Source: Streptomyces alfalfae | GTDB taxonomy: Bacteria; Actinomycetota; Actinomycetes; Streptomycetales; Streptomycetaceae | Direction of reading: 5' to 3' | NCBI RefSeq assembly: GCF_004127445.1 | Contig: NZ_QEXM01000043.1 | Span: 248,001 to 312,000 of the forward strand | Length of the DNA: 64,000 nucleotides | In this document: positions 39,281-46,534 of the stretch, piece by piece | Position numbering within the stretch: position 1 is the first letter of the stretch | Layout: each line of letters starts with the position of its first letter | The notes under the pieces: generated by a model | The model's input: the letters and a program-made list of their open reading frames with translations, nothing else | Database searches by the model: none | Told to the model about the DNA's origin: nothing | Position numbers and translations under genes: made by a program

Positions 39281-40249
39281 GTGTCTGCCCCGTCCGTACC
39301 CCGGCGCCCCGGCGCCGACGCCCTCGCCCGCATCGGGCACCCCGTGCCGCCCGTCGAGGCGGCCGACGCCTCCCCGCACACGTTCCCCGACGGCGGGACG
39401 TGGCGCACCGAGATCCCCTCCGTCGAGGGGCCAGAGGCGCTCGCCGCCGTGCTGAAGGAGAGCGCGCGGCTCGACGTGCCGGTGCACCGGATCAGCCAGG
39501 GCAGCGGCGTCTGGATGCTCCGCGACGTCGAGATCACCGAGATGGTGGACGCCTGCGCCGAGCGCGACATCGAGCTCTGCCTGTTCACCGGGCCGCGCGG
39601 CACCTGGGACATCGGCGGCTCCACGCGCACCGACTCCGGCGGCGCCGGGCTGCGCGCCCGCGGCCACGACGCGCTCGCCGGGTGCGTCGAGGACGCCGTA
39701 CGCGCCACGGAACTCGGCGTGCGGTGCCTGCTCGTCGCGGACGAGGGCGTGCTGTGGACGCTGCACAGGCTGCGCGCCACCGGTGTGCTCCCCGCCGCCA
39801 CCACCTTCAAGCTGTCCGCGCTGACCGGACCGGTCAACCCCGCCTCGTACGCCGTGTACGAGCGGCTCGGCGCCGACTCGCTCAATGTGCCGTCCGATCT
39901 GCCCCTGGCGCACCTCACCGAGATCCGCCGGGTCAGCCGGGCCCCCATGGACATGTACGTCGAGGCGCCCGACGACCTCGGCGGCTACGTCCGGATGTAC
40001 GAGGTCGCCGAGCTGATCAGGCGCGGCGCCCCGCTGTATGTGAAGTTCGGCCTCTCCAAGGCCGCCGGCATCTACCCGTACGGCGCCCATCTGCGTGAGC
40101 ACGCCCTCGCCACGGCCCGGGAGCGGGTCAGGAGGGGCCGGCTCGCCCTGGATCTGCTCGCCCGGCACGGCGCGGACGGCGGCATGTCGCCGCTCGGTTC
40201 GCGGCTCCCCGGCGAGCTGTGCCGTTTCCCCGTCCCGGAAGGGGACTGA
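39281..40249 (+). CDS. Unassigned enzyme of the sugar operon, TIM-barrel-like (U32-like)
   Basis: 322 residues, no certain family. The strand/helix rhythm is barrel-like: VPVHRISQGSGVWMLRDVEITEMVDACAERDIELCLFTGP, ATELGVRCLLVADEGVLWTLHRLRATGVLP, TTFKLSALTGPVNPASYAVYERLGADSLNVPSDLPLAHLTEIRR, MDMYVEAPDDLGGYVRMYEVAELIRRGAPLYVKFGLSKA. The last part resembles the collagenase-like U32 barrel pattern. Conserved-looking charged residues (DEG, EAPDD, KFGLSK) could be catalytic. The start is GTG at 39281 with TTGGAG upstream. Its place between the dehydrogenase and the sugar importer suggests a role in the same pathway, perhaps aldolase-like, but this is inference. Confidence 0.7.
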   Translation: MSAPSVPRRPGADALARIGHPVPPVEAADASPHTFPDGGTWRTEIPSVEGPEALAAVLKESARLDVPVHRISQGSGVWMLRDVEITEMVDACAERDIELCLFTGPRGTWDIGGSTRTDSGGAGLRARGHDALAGCVEDAVRATELGVRCLLVADEGVLWTLHRLRATGVLPAATTFKLSALTGPVNPASYAVYERLGADSLNVPSDLPLAHLTEIRRVSRAPMDMYVEAPDDLGGYVRMYEVAELIRRGAPLYVKFGLSKAAGIYPYGAHLREHALATARERVRRGRLALDLLARHGADGGMSPLGSRLPGELCRFPVPEGD

Positions 40250-40253
40250 ACCC

Positions 40254-41363
40254 ATGCGCACCCGCACTCTCGGCATCACCGCCGTCGCCGCGCTGCTCAC
40301 CTTCTCGCTGGCCGCCTGCGGCCAGGAGGCCAAGGGCGGCAGCCGCTACAAACCGGATGACGGCAAGGGCGGCACGATCGGTCTCGCGATGCCCACCAAG
40401 TCCTCCGAGCGGTGGATAGCCGACGGCAAGAACATGGCGGAGCAGTTCAAGAAGGCCGGCTACGAGACCGACCTGCAGTACGGCGACGACAAGGTGGAGA
40501 ACCAGGTCGCCCAGATCGAGAACATGATCACCAAGGGGCACCGGCTGCTCGTGGTCGCCGCGATCAACGGCTCGGCGCTCACCGACGTGCTGAAGCGGGC
40601 GCACGACGCCGGCATCCCCGTGATCTCGTACGACCGGCTCATCCTGGGCACGGAGAACGTGGACTACTACGCGTCCTTCGACAACGAGCGCGTCGGCCGC
40701 CTCCAGGGCCAGTACCTCGTCGACAAGCTCAAGCTCGGCGAGCCCGAGAAGGGCGCCGGCGACCCCCGGTCCATCGAGCTGTTCGCGGGCGACCCGGACG
40801 ACAACAACACGAAGTACTTCTGGAACGGCGCCATGAAGGTGCTGAAGCCGTACTTCGACAGCGGTCAGCTCGTCGTCCGCAGCAAGCAGACGAGGATCAA
40901 CCAGGCCACGACCCTGAAGTGGGACGGCGGCACCGCGCAGAAGCGCATGGACGACCTGATCAGCAAGAGCTACGGCGACAAGCGCGTCGACGCGGTGCTC
41001 TCGCCGTACGACGGCATCTCCATCGGCATCATCTCGGCGCTGAAGAGCGCGGGTTACGGCACCGGGAGCGAGCCGCTGCCGGTGATCACGGGCCAGGACG
41101 CGGAGCTGGCGTCGGTGAAGTCCATCATCCGGGGCGAGCAGACGCAGACGGTCTTCAAGGACACGCGCAAGCTGGCCGCGCAGACCGTCAAGATGGGCGA
41201 CGCCGTGCTGACCGGCAAGAAGGTCCAGGTCAACAACACCACGGACTACCACAACGGCGAGAAGACCGTCCCCGCCTTCCTGCTCAAGCCGGTGAGCGTC
41301 GACAAGTCCAACACGAAGCTCCTCGTCGACGAGGGGTACTTCACGGCGGGACAGCTGAAGTGA
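40254..41363 (+). CDS. Sugar-binding lipoprotein (ChvE/XylF-like)
   Basis: 369 residues. Lipobox LAAC with Cys22. The mature part is a periplasmic-binding-protein type I fold: GTIGLAMPTKSSERWIADGKNMAEQF, VENQVAQIENMITKGHRLLVVAAINGSALTDVLKRAHDAGIPVISYDRLI and VDAVLSPYDGISIGIISALKSAG ... PVITGQDAELASVKSIIRGEQTQTVFKDTRKLA. This matches ChvE/MmsB-type binders of galactose, arabinose, xylose and glucose. AGGGG precedes the ATG at 40254. Its product works with the next two genes. Confidence 0.92.
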   Translation: MRTRTLGITAVAALLTFSLAACGQEAKGGSRYKPDDGKGGTIGLAMPTKSSERWIADGKNMAEQFKKAGYETDLQYGDDKVENQVAQIENMITKGHRLLVVAAINGSALTDVLKRAHDAGIPVISYDRLILGTENVDYYASFDNERVGRLQGQYLVDKLKLGEPEKGAGDPRSIELFAGDPDDNNTKYFWNGAMKVLKPYFDSGQLVVRSKQTRINQATTLKWDGGTAQKRMDDLISKSYGDKRVDAVLSPYDGISIGIISALKSAGYGTGSEPLPVITGQDAELASVKSIIRGEQTQTVFKDTRKLAAQTVKMGDAVLTGKKVQVNNTTDYHNGEKTVPAFLLKPVSVDKSNTKLLVDEGYFTAGQLK

Positions 41364-42922
41364 GCGCCCCGCTGCTGGAGATGCGGGGCATCACCAAGAC
41401 GTTCCCGGGCGTCAAGGCGCTCTCCGACGTACGGCTGACCGTGCGGCCCGGGGAGATCCACGCGATCTGCGGGGAGAACGGCGCCGGCAAGTCGACGCTG
41501 ATGAAGGTGCTCAGCGGCGTGCACCCGCACGGCAGCTACGACGGGGAGATCCTCTTCGAGGGCGAGCCCGTGGCGTTCAAGGACATCCGCGCCAGCGAGC
41601 GCCACGGCATCGTGATCATCCACCAGGAGCTGGCGCTCGTCCCCTATCTGTCGATCGCCGAGAACATCTTCCTCGGCAACGAGCAGGCCAAGCGCGGCTT
41701 CATCGACTGGAACGACACCCTGCGCCGGGCGAGCGCCCTGCTGAAGCGGGTCGGCCTGCACGAGAAGCCGCAGACACCGGTCTCCGACATCGGGGTGGGC
41801 AAGCAGCAGCTCGTGGAGATCGCCAAGGCGCTGTCGAAGGAGGTGAAGCTGCTGATCCTCGACGAGCCCACGGCGGCGCTCAACGACGAGGACAGCGCGA
41901 AGCTCCTCGACCTGATCGTGGAGCTGCGCGAGCAGGGCATCGCCAGCATCGTCATCTCGCACAAGCTGAACGAGATCCGGCAGATCACCGACACGGTGAC
42001 GATCCTGCGGGACGGGCAGTCCATCGAGTCGCTGACGGTGCGGCACTCCCCCGAGGCGGCGGCCGAACTGTCCGAGGACCGCATCATCCGCGGCATGGTC
42101 GGCCGCGACCTCGACCACCGCTTCCCCGACCGCACCCCCTATGAGGGCCGGGACGCGGACGAGCTCGCCCTGTCCGTCGAGGGCTGGACGGTGCGCCACC
42201 CCGTGGACCACCAGCGCACGGTCGTCGACGACGTGTCGCTGACCGTGCGGCGCGGCGAGATCGTCGGCATCGCGGGCCTGATGGGCGCGGGCCGCACGGA
42301 GCTGGCGATGTCCGTCTTCGGGCGCTCGTACGGGCAGTACGTGGCGGGGACGGTGGCGGTCAACGGCCGCCCGGTGGTCACGAAGACGGTCCCGGCGGCC
42401 GTCGACGCGGGCATCGCGTACGTCACCGAGGACCGCAAGCGGTACGGCCTGAACCTCATCGACAACATCAACCGCAACGTCTCCCTGGCCTCGCTGCCCG
42501 GCATGCGGCGGCGCGGCGTGGTCGACGAGCACCACGAGCGCCAGGTCTCCGAGCGCTACCGCAAGTCGATGAACATCAAGACGCCCACCGTCTTCGAGCA
42601 GGTGGGCAGGCTCTCCGGCGGCAATCAGCAGAAGGTCGTCCTGAGCAAGTGGATCCACGCCGATCCCGAGGTGCTGATCCTCGACGAGCCGACGCGCGGC
42701 ATCGACGTGGGCGCCAAGTTCGAGATCTACACGGTGATCGACCGGCTCGCGGCGCAGGGGAAGGCGGTCCTCTTCATCTCCTCGGAACTGCCCGAGCTGC
42801 TCGGGATGTGCGACCGGATCTACACGATGGCCGAGGGCCGCCTGACCGGTGAGGTCACGCGTGCGGAGGCCACCCAGGAAGTCCTGATGCGCCATATGAC
42901 CAAGACGAGAAGCAAGAGCTGA
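41360..42922 (+). CDS. Sugar ABC transporter ATPase with two ATP-binding domains (GguA/XylG-like)
   Basis: 520 residues. First domain: GENGAGKSTLMKVLSGVHPHG, IHQELALVPYLSIAENIFLGNEQ, GVGKQQLVEIAKALSKEVKLLILDEPTAAL. Second domain: degenerate Walker A GLMGAGRTELAMSVFGRS, then LSGGNQQKVVLSKWI and VLILDEPTRGIDVGAKFEIY, as is usual in this carbohydrate importer class (CUT2). GTG start at 41360 overlaps the binding-protein stop (GTGA). The sequence is nearer the GguA/MmsA subgroup than ribose RbsA. Confidence 0.93.
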   Translation: MSAPLLEMRGITKTFPGVKALSDVRLTVRPGEIHAICGENGAGKSTLMKVLSGVHPHGSYDGEILFEGEPVAFKDIRASERHGIVIIHQELALVPYLSIAENIFLGNEQAKRGFIDWNDTLRRASALLKRVGLHEKPQTPVSDIGVGKQQLVEIAKALSKEVKLLILDEPTAALNDEDSAKLLDLIVELREQGIASIVISHKLNEIRQITDTVTILRDGQSIESLTVRHSPEAAAELSEDRIIRGMVGRDLDHRFPDRTPYEGRDADELALSVEGWTVRHPVDHQRTVVDDVSLTVRRGEIVGIAGLMGAGRTELAMSVFGRSYGQYVAGTVAVNGRPVVTKTVPAAVDAGIAYVTEDRKRYGLNLIDNINRNVSLASLPGMRRRGVVDEHHERQVSERYRKSMNIKTPTVFEQVGRLSGGNQQKVVLSKWIHADPEVLILDEPTRGIDVGAKFEIYTVIDRLAAQGKAVLFISSELPELLGMCDRIYTMAEGRLTGEVTRAEATQEVLMRHMTKTRSKS

Positions 42923-42931
42923 GGGCCTGCC

Positions 42932-44161
42932 ATGACCACCACGACCACTCCCCCGCGGGACTCGTCCGCCCCGCCGCCCGTCACGCAGCGGGCGGGCGCG
43001 CTGCTGATCCAGAGCATGCGCTCCAACATGCGCCAGTACGGCATGCTCATCGCCCTGGCCTTCATCGTCGTGCTGTTCCAGATCTGGACCGACGGCACGC
43101 TGCTGCTGCCGAACAACGTCTCCAACCTGATCCAGCAGAACGGCTACATCCTCATCCTGGCGATCGGCATGATGATCGTCATCATCGCCGGTCACATCGA
43201 CCTGTCCGTCGGCTCACTGGTGGCGTTCGTCGGCGCCATGTCGGCGGTGATGATGGTCAAACACGACATGCCGTGGGTGCTGGCCCTCGTCCTCTCGCTG
43301 CTCATCGGCGCCGTGGCGGGCGCCTGGCAGGGCTTCTTCATCGCCTACGTCGGCATCCCGTCGTTCATCGTGACGCTGGCCGGCATGCTGCTCTTCCGCG
43401 GTCTGACGCAGATCGTCCTCGAGGGCCAGTCCCTCGCGCCGTTCCCCGACGGCTTCCAGAACATCGCCAAGGGCTTCATCCCGGAGATGGGCCCGTACAC
43501 GCAGTACCACAACCCCACGCTGCTGCTGGGGCTCGCCACCATCGCCTTCCTCCTCTTCCGCGAGGTGCGGGACCGCAGGCGGCAGCAGGCGTTCGAGCTC
43601 GACGTGCTGCCGCAGGGCCTGTGGGTGGCGAAGTGCGTGGCGATGACGGCGGCCGTGGTGGCGTTCACGCTGACGCTGGCCAGCTTCCACGGCGTCCCGG
43701 TCGTCATGCTGATCATGTGCGGGCTGCTCATCGGCCTCGGCTACGTGATGCGCAACGCGGTCGTCGGTCGGCACGTCTACGCGCTCGGCGGCAACAAGGC
43801 CGCCGCGATGCTCTCCGGCGTCAAGGACAAGCGCGTCACCTTCCTGGTCTTCGTCAACATGGGCGTCCTCGCGGCGCTCGCGGGCTGTGTGTACGCGGCG
43901 CGGCTCAACGCGGGCACCCCGCAGGCGGGCCTCAACTTCGAGCTGGAGGCCATCGCGGCGTCGTTCATCGGCGGCGCGTCGATGAGCGGCGGCGTCGGCA
44001 CGGTCATGGGCGCGGTCATCGGCGGCCTGGTGCTCGGCGTCCTGAACAACGGCATGTCCCTGGTCGGCATCGGCACGGACTACCAGCAGGTCATCAAGGG
44101 TCTCGTGCTGCTCGCCGCGGTCGGCTTCGACGTGTGGAACAAGCGCAAGGTCGGCCGCTAG
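42932..44161 (+). CDS. Sugar ABC transporter permease (GguB/XylH-like)
   Basis: 409 residues with about ten membrane segments: YGMLIALAFIVVLFQIWTDGTLL, NGYILILAIGMMIVIIAGHIDLSVGSLVAFVGAMSA (the CUT2 family HIDLSVG motif), VGIPSFIVTLAGMLLFRGLTQI and a C-terminal SMSGGVGTVMGAVIGGLVLGVLNNGMSLVG-type block. Completes the CUT2 importer. It starts 9 bp after the ATPase gene. Confidence 0.93.
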   Translation: MTTTTTPPRDSSAPPPVTQRAGALLIQSMRSNMRQYGMLIALAFIVVLFQIWTDGTLLLPNNVSNLIQQNGYILILAIGMMIVIIAGHIDLSVGSLVAFVGAMSAVMMVKHDMPWVLALVLSLLIGAVAGAWQGFFIAYVGIPSFIVTLAGMLLFRGLTQIVLEGQSLAPFPDGFQNIAKGFIPEMGPYTQYHNPTLLLGLATIAFLLFREVRDRRRQQAFELDVLPQGLWVAKCVAMTAAVVAFTLTLASFHGVPVVMLIMCGLLIGLGYVMRNAVVGRHVYALGGNKAAAMLSGVKDKRVTFLVFVNMGVLAALAGCVYAARLNAGTPQAGLNFELEAIAASFIGGASMSGGVGTVMGAVIGGLVLGVLNNGMSLVGIGTDYQQVIKGLVLLAAVGFDVWNKRKVGR

Positions 44162-44199
44162 CACCTCCTCTTCCCACCCCTCAACTCCTGGAGCCGCAC

Positions 44200-45369
44200 A
44201 TGGAAACGAGCAGACGCACCGTCCTGGCCGGCGCCGCCGCGGCGGGTCTCACCGCCGCCGTCACCGGCACCTCGTACGCGGCGGAGGGCGGCGCGCGGAC
44301 CGCGCCCTCGTCGAAGCCGGTACGGGAACTCTTCGGCAGGCTAGCCGACGGAACGAAGGTCTACCGCTGGTCGCTGGCGAACGGCGGCACCCGGCTGAAG
44401 GTCCTCTCCTACGGCGGCGTCGTGCAGTCGCTGGAGATTCCCGACCGCCACGGCCGCCACACCAACGTCTCCCTCGGCTACGACTCGATCGAGGAGTACG
44501 TCGCGGGCACCACGTTCTTCGGCGCCCTGATCGGCCGCTACGGCAACCGCGTGGCCCGGGGCCGCTTCACCCTGGACGGCACAACCCACCAGCTCTCCGT
44601 GAACGACGGCGAGAACAGCCTGCACGGCGGCGCGAAGGGCTTCAACACGCGCGTGTGGGACGTGGAGCCGTTCACGGACGCCACCGGCGTCGGCCTCGTC
44701 CTGCGGCACGTGAGCGTCGACGGCGAGATGGGCTACCCGGGCACGCTGCGCGTGAAGGTGACGTACACCCTCACCGCCCGCGGTGACTGGCGGATCGACT
44801 ACGCGGCGACGACCGACAAGGCCACGGTCGTGAACCTCACCAACCACACGTACTTCAACCTGGCGGGCGAGGGCAGCGGCGACATCTACGGTCATGAACT
44901 CACCCTGGCCGCACGCCAGTTCACTCCGACGGACGCCGGTCTGATCCCCACGGGTGAGCTGGCGAAGGTGGCCGGCACGCCCTTCGACTTCCGGCGGGCC
45001 AAGACGGTCGGGCGGGACATCCGCGCCGCCCACCCGCAGCTGGTGACCGCCAAGGGGTACGACCACAACTGGGTGCTCGACAAGGGCATCACGCGCGCCC
45101 CCGAGCACTTCGCGACGCTGCGGGACGCGGACTCCGGCCGCACGATGAAGGTCGCCACGACCGAGCCGGGCGTGCAGTTCTACTCCGGCAACTTCCTCGA
45201 CGGCGCCCTCACCGGGCCCTCGGGCCGCACCTACCGGCAGGGCGACGGGCTCTGCCTGGAGACCCAGCACTTCCCCGATTCCCCGAACCAGCCGTCGTTC
45301 CCCTCGACGGTGCTGCGCCCCGGTGAGACCTACCGGTCGAGCACGGTGCACGTCTTCTCGGCACGCTGA
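44200..45369 (+). CDS. Secreted aldose 1-epimerase (galactose mutarotase)
   Basis: 389 residues. A Tat signal (SRRTVLAGAAAAGLTAAVTG) is followed by a complete mutarotase: YGGVVQSLEIPDRHGRHTNVSLGYDSIEEY, FFGALIGRYGNRVARGRF, NSLHGGAKGFNTRVWDV (catalytic His), LTNHTYFNLAGEGSGDIYGHELTL (second His) and VQFYSGNFLDG with a late LETQHFPDSPNQPSFPSTVLRPGE (catalytic Glu). It interconverts alpha and beta anomers outside the cell. GGAG precedes the ATG at 44200. Last gene of the transporter operon. Confidence 0.93.
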   Translation: METSRRTVLAGAAAAGLTAAVTGTSYAAEGGARTAPSSKPVRELFGRLADGTKVYRWSLANGGTRLKVLSYGGVVQSLEIPDRHGRHTNVSLGYDSIEEYVAGTTFFGALIGRYGNRVARGRFTLDGTTHQLSVNDGENSLHGGAKGFNTRVWDVEPFTDATGVGLVLRHVSVDGEMGYPGTLRVKVTYTLTARGDWRIDYAATTDKATVVNLTNHTYFNLAGEGSGDIYGHELTLAARQFTPTDAGLIPTGELAKVAGTPFDFRRAKTVGRDIRAAHPQLVTAKGYDHNWVLDKGITRAPEHFATLRDADSGRTMKVATTEPGVQFYSGNFLDGALTGPSGRTYRQGDGLCLETQHFPDSPNQPSFPSTVLRPGETYRSSTVHVFSAR

Positions 45370-45372
45370 CCC

Positions 45373-45424
45373 CACGACGAGGGCGGCACGGACACCGGCC
45401 GGTGTCCGTGCCGCCCTCGTCGTG
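45373..45424. terminator. Very long perfect-palindrome bidirectional terminator
   Basis: A 52-bp perfect palindrome with 26-bp arms and no loop bases: the left arm begins CACGACGAGGGCGGCACGG and ends ACCGG, the right arm is its exact reverse complement. It lies between the convergent mutarotase and GH43 stops (3 bp from each). Confidence 0.93.
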
Positions 45425-45426
45425 TC

Positions 45427-46503
45427 CTATACGGGGCCGTCCGCCACCGGCACGCCGAAGTCCGGGGTGCCGTCCGCGTTCCACTTCAGGCGCTGGATGC
45501 GGGTGTGGCGGTTGGGGTCGTTCAGCGGGTCGCCGACGATGTCCCGGTACTGGCGGGCGTGGTAGACGAGGACGTCCGTGCGGCCGTCCTCGGCGACGGT
45601 GAACGAGTTGTGGCCGGGGCCGTACTGCTTGGTCGTGTCGTCGCTGGTGAAGACCGGCCGGGGCGACTTGGTCCAGGAACCCGGGTCGAGAAGGTCGCTG
45701 CCCGCCCTCGCGGTCAGCAGCCCCATGCAGTAGTTGGCGTCGGTGGCGCTCGCGGAGTACGTCATGAAGACGCGCCCGTTGCGCTGGAGGAACGAGGCGC
45801 CCTCGTTGACCTTGAAGCCGACGCACTCCCAGTCGTACTCGGGGGTGGTCAGCCGCACCTGGGGTCCGGTGAGCGTCCAGGGGTCGGCCATCCGGGACAG
45901 GAACACGGCGCTGTTGTGGTTCTCGCCCGGGTCCTTCTGCGCCCAGGCGAGATAGCGCGAGCCGCGGTGGGTGAACGTCGTGGCGTCCAGCGAGAAGGTG
46001 TCCCAGGCGGTCTTGATCTGCCCCTTCTCGGTCCAGGTGCCCTTGAACGGGTCGCGGTGGCCGTTCTCCAGGACCCACATGCGGATCTTCCACACGTCGT
46101 CGGCGGGCGCGGCGGCGAAGTAGAGGTACCACTTGCCGTTGATGTGGTGGATCTCCGGGGCCCAGATGTGCGCGGCCATGTCCCCGCTGGTGTGGCGCCG
46201 CCACACGACGGACTCCTCGGCGGTGGCGATGCCGGCCAGGGTGCGGGAGCGGCGCAGGATGATGCGGTCGTACTCGGGGGCGGTCGCCGTGAAGTAGTAG
46301 CGGCCGTCGCCGTGGCGGTGGATGTGCGGGTCGGCGCGGTGCGGGACGAGCGGGTTGACCGCGCGGGCCGCCTTGCGTGCGCCGGGGGCCGCGGCGAGGG
46401 CGCCGCCCTGCCCGAGGGCCAGCGAGCCGGTCACGGCGGCGCCCACGGCGAGGCCGCCCTTCAGGAGCGTTCTGCGGCCGGGGTGGTGGTCATGGGTGTT
46501 CAC
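45427..46503 (-). CDS. Secreted GH43 exo-arabinan hydrolase
   Basis: 358 residues. A Tat signal (GRRTLLKGGLAVGAAVTGSLAL) precedes a five-bladed GH43 propeller. Candidate catalytic residues: Asp in HRADPHIHRHGDGRYYFTAT (base), Asp in WDTFSLDATTFTHRGSRYL (pKa modulator) and Glu in FKVNEGASFLQRNGRVFM (acid). It resembles subfamily 26 exo-alpha-1,5-L-arabinofuranosidases of Streptomyces, but without a CBM42. GTG start at 46503. It follows the GH51 gene by 31 bp, so they are one operon. Confidence 0.88.
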   Translation of the reverse strand: MNTHDHHPGRRTLLKGGLAVGAAVTGSLALGQGGALAAAPGARKAARAVNPLVPHRADPHIHRHGDGRYYFTATAPEYDRIILRRSRTLAGIATAEESVVWRRHTSGDMAAHIWAPEIHHINGKWYLYFAAAPADDVWKIRMWVLENGHRDPFKGTWTEKGQIKTAWDTFSLDATTFTHRGSRYLAWAQKDPGENHNSAVFLSRMADPWTLTGPQVRLTTPEYDWECVGFKVNEGASFLQRNGRVFMTYSASATDANYCMGLLTARAGSDLLDPGSWTKSPRPVFTSDDTTKQYGPGHNSFTVAEDGRTDVLVYHARQYRDIVGDPLNDPNRHTRIQRLKWNADGTPDFGVPVADGPV

Positions 46504-46534
46504 GTCGGTGTTCTGCCTCTCCGAAGAAGGTGGC

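Noticed and set aside
46504..46534. Independent promoter for the GH43 gene
   Set aside because: The 31-bp gap after GH51 holds no promoter-like hexamers, so co-transcription is more likely.
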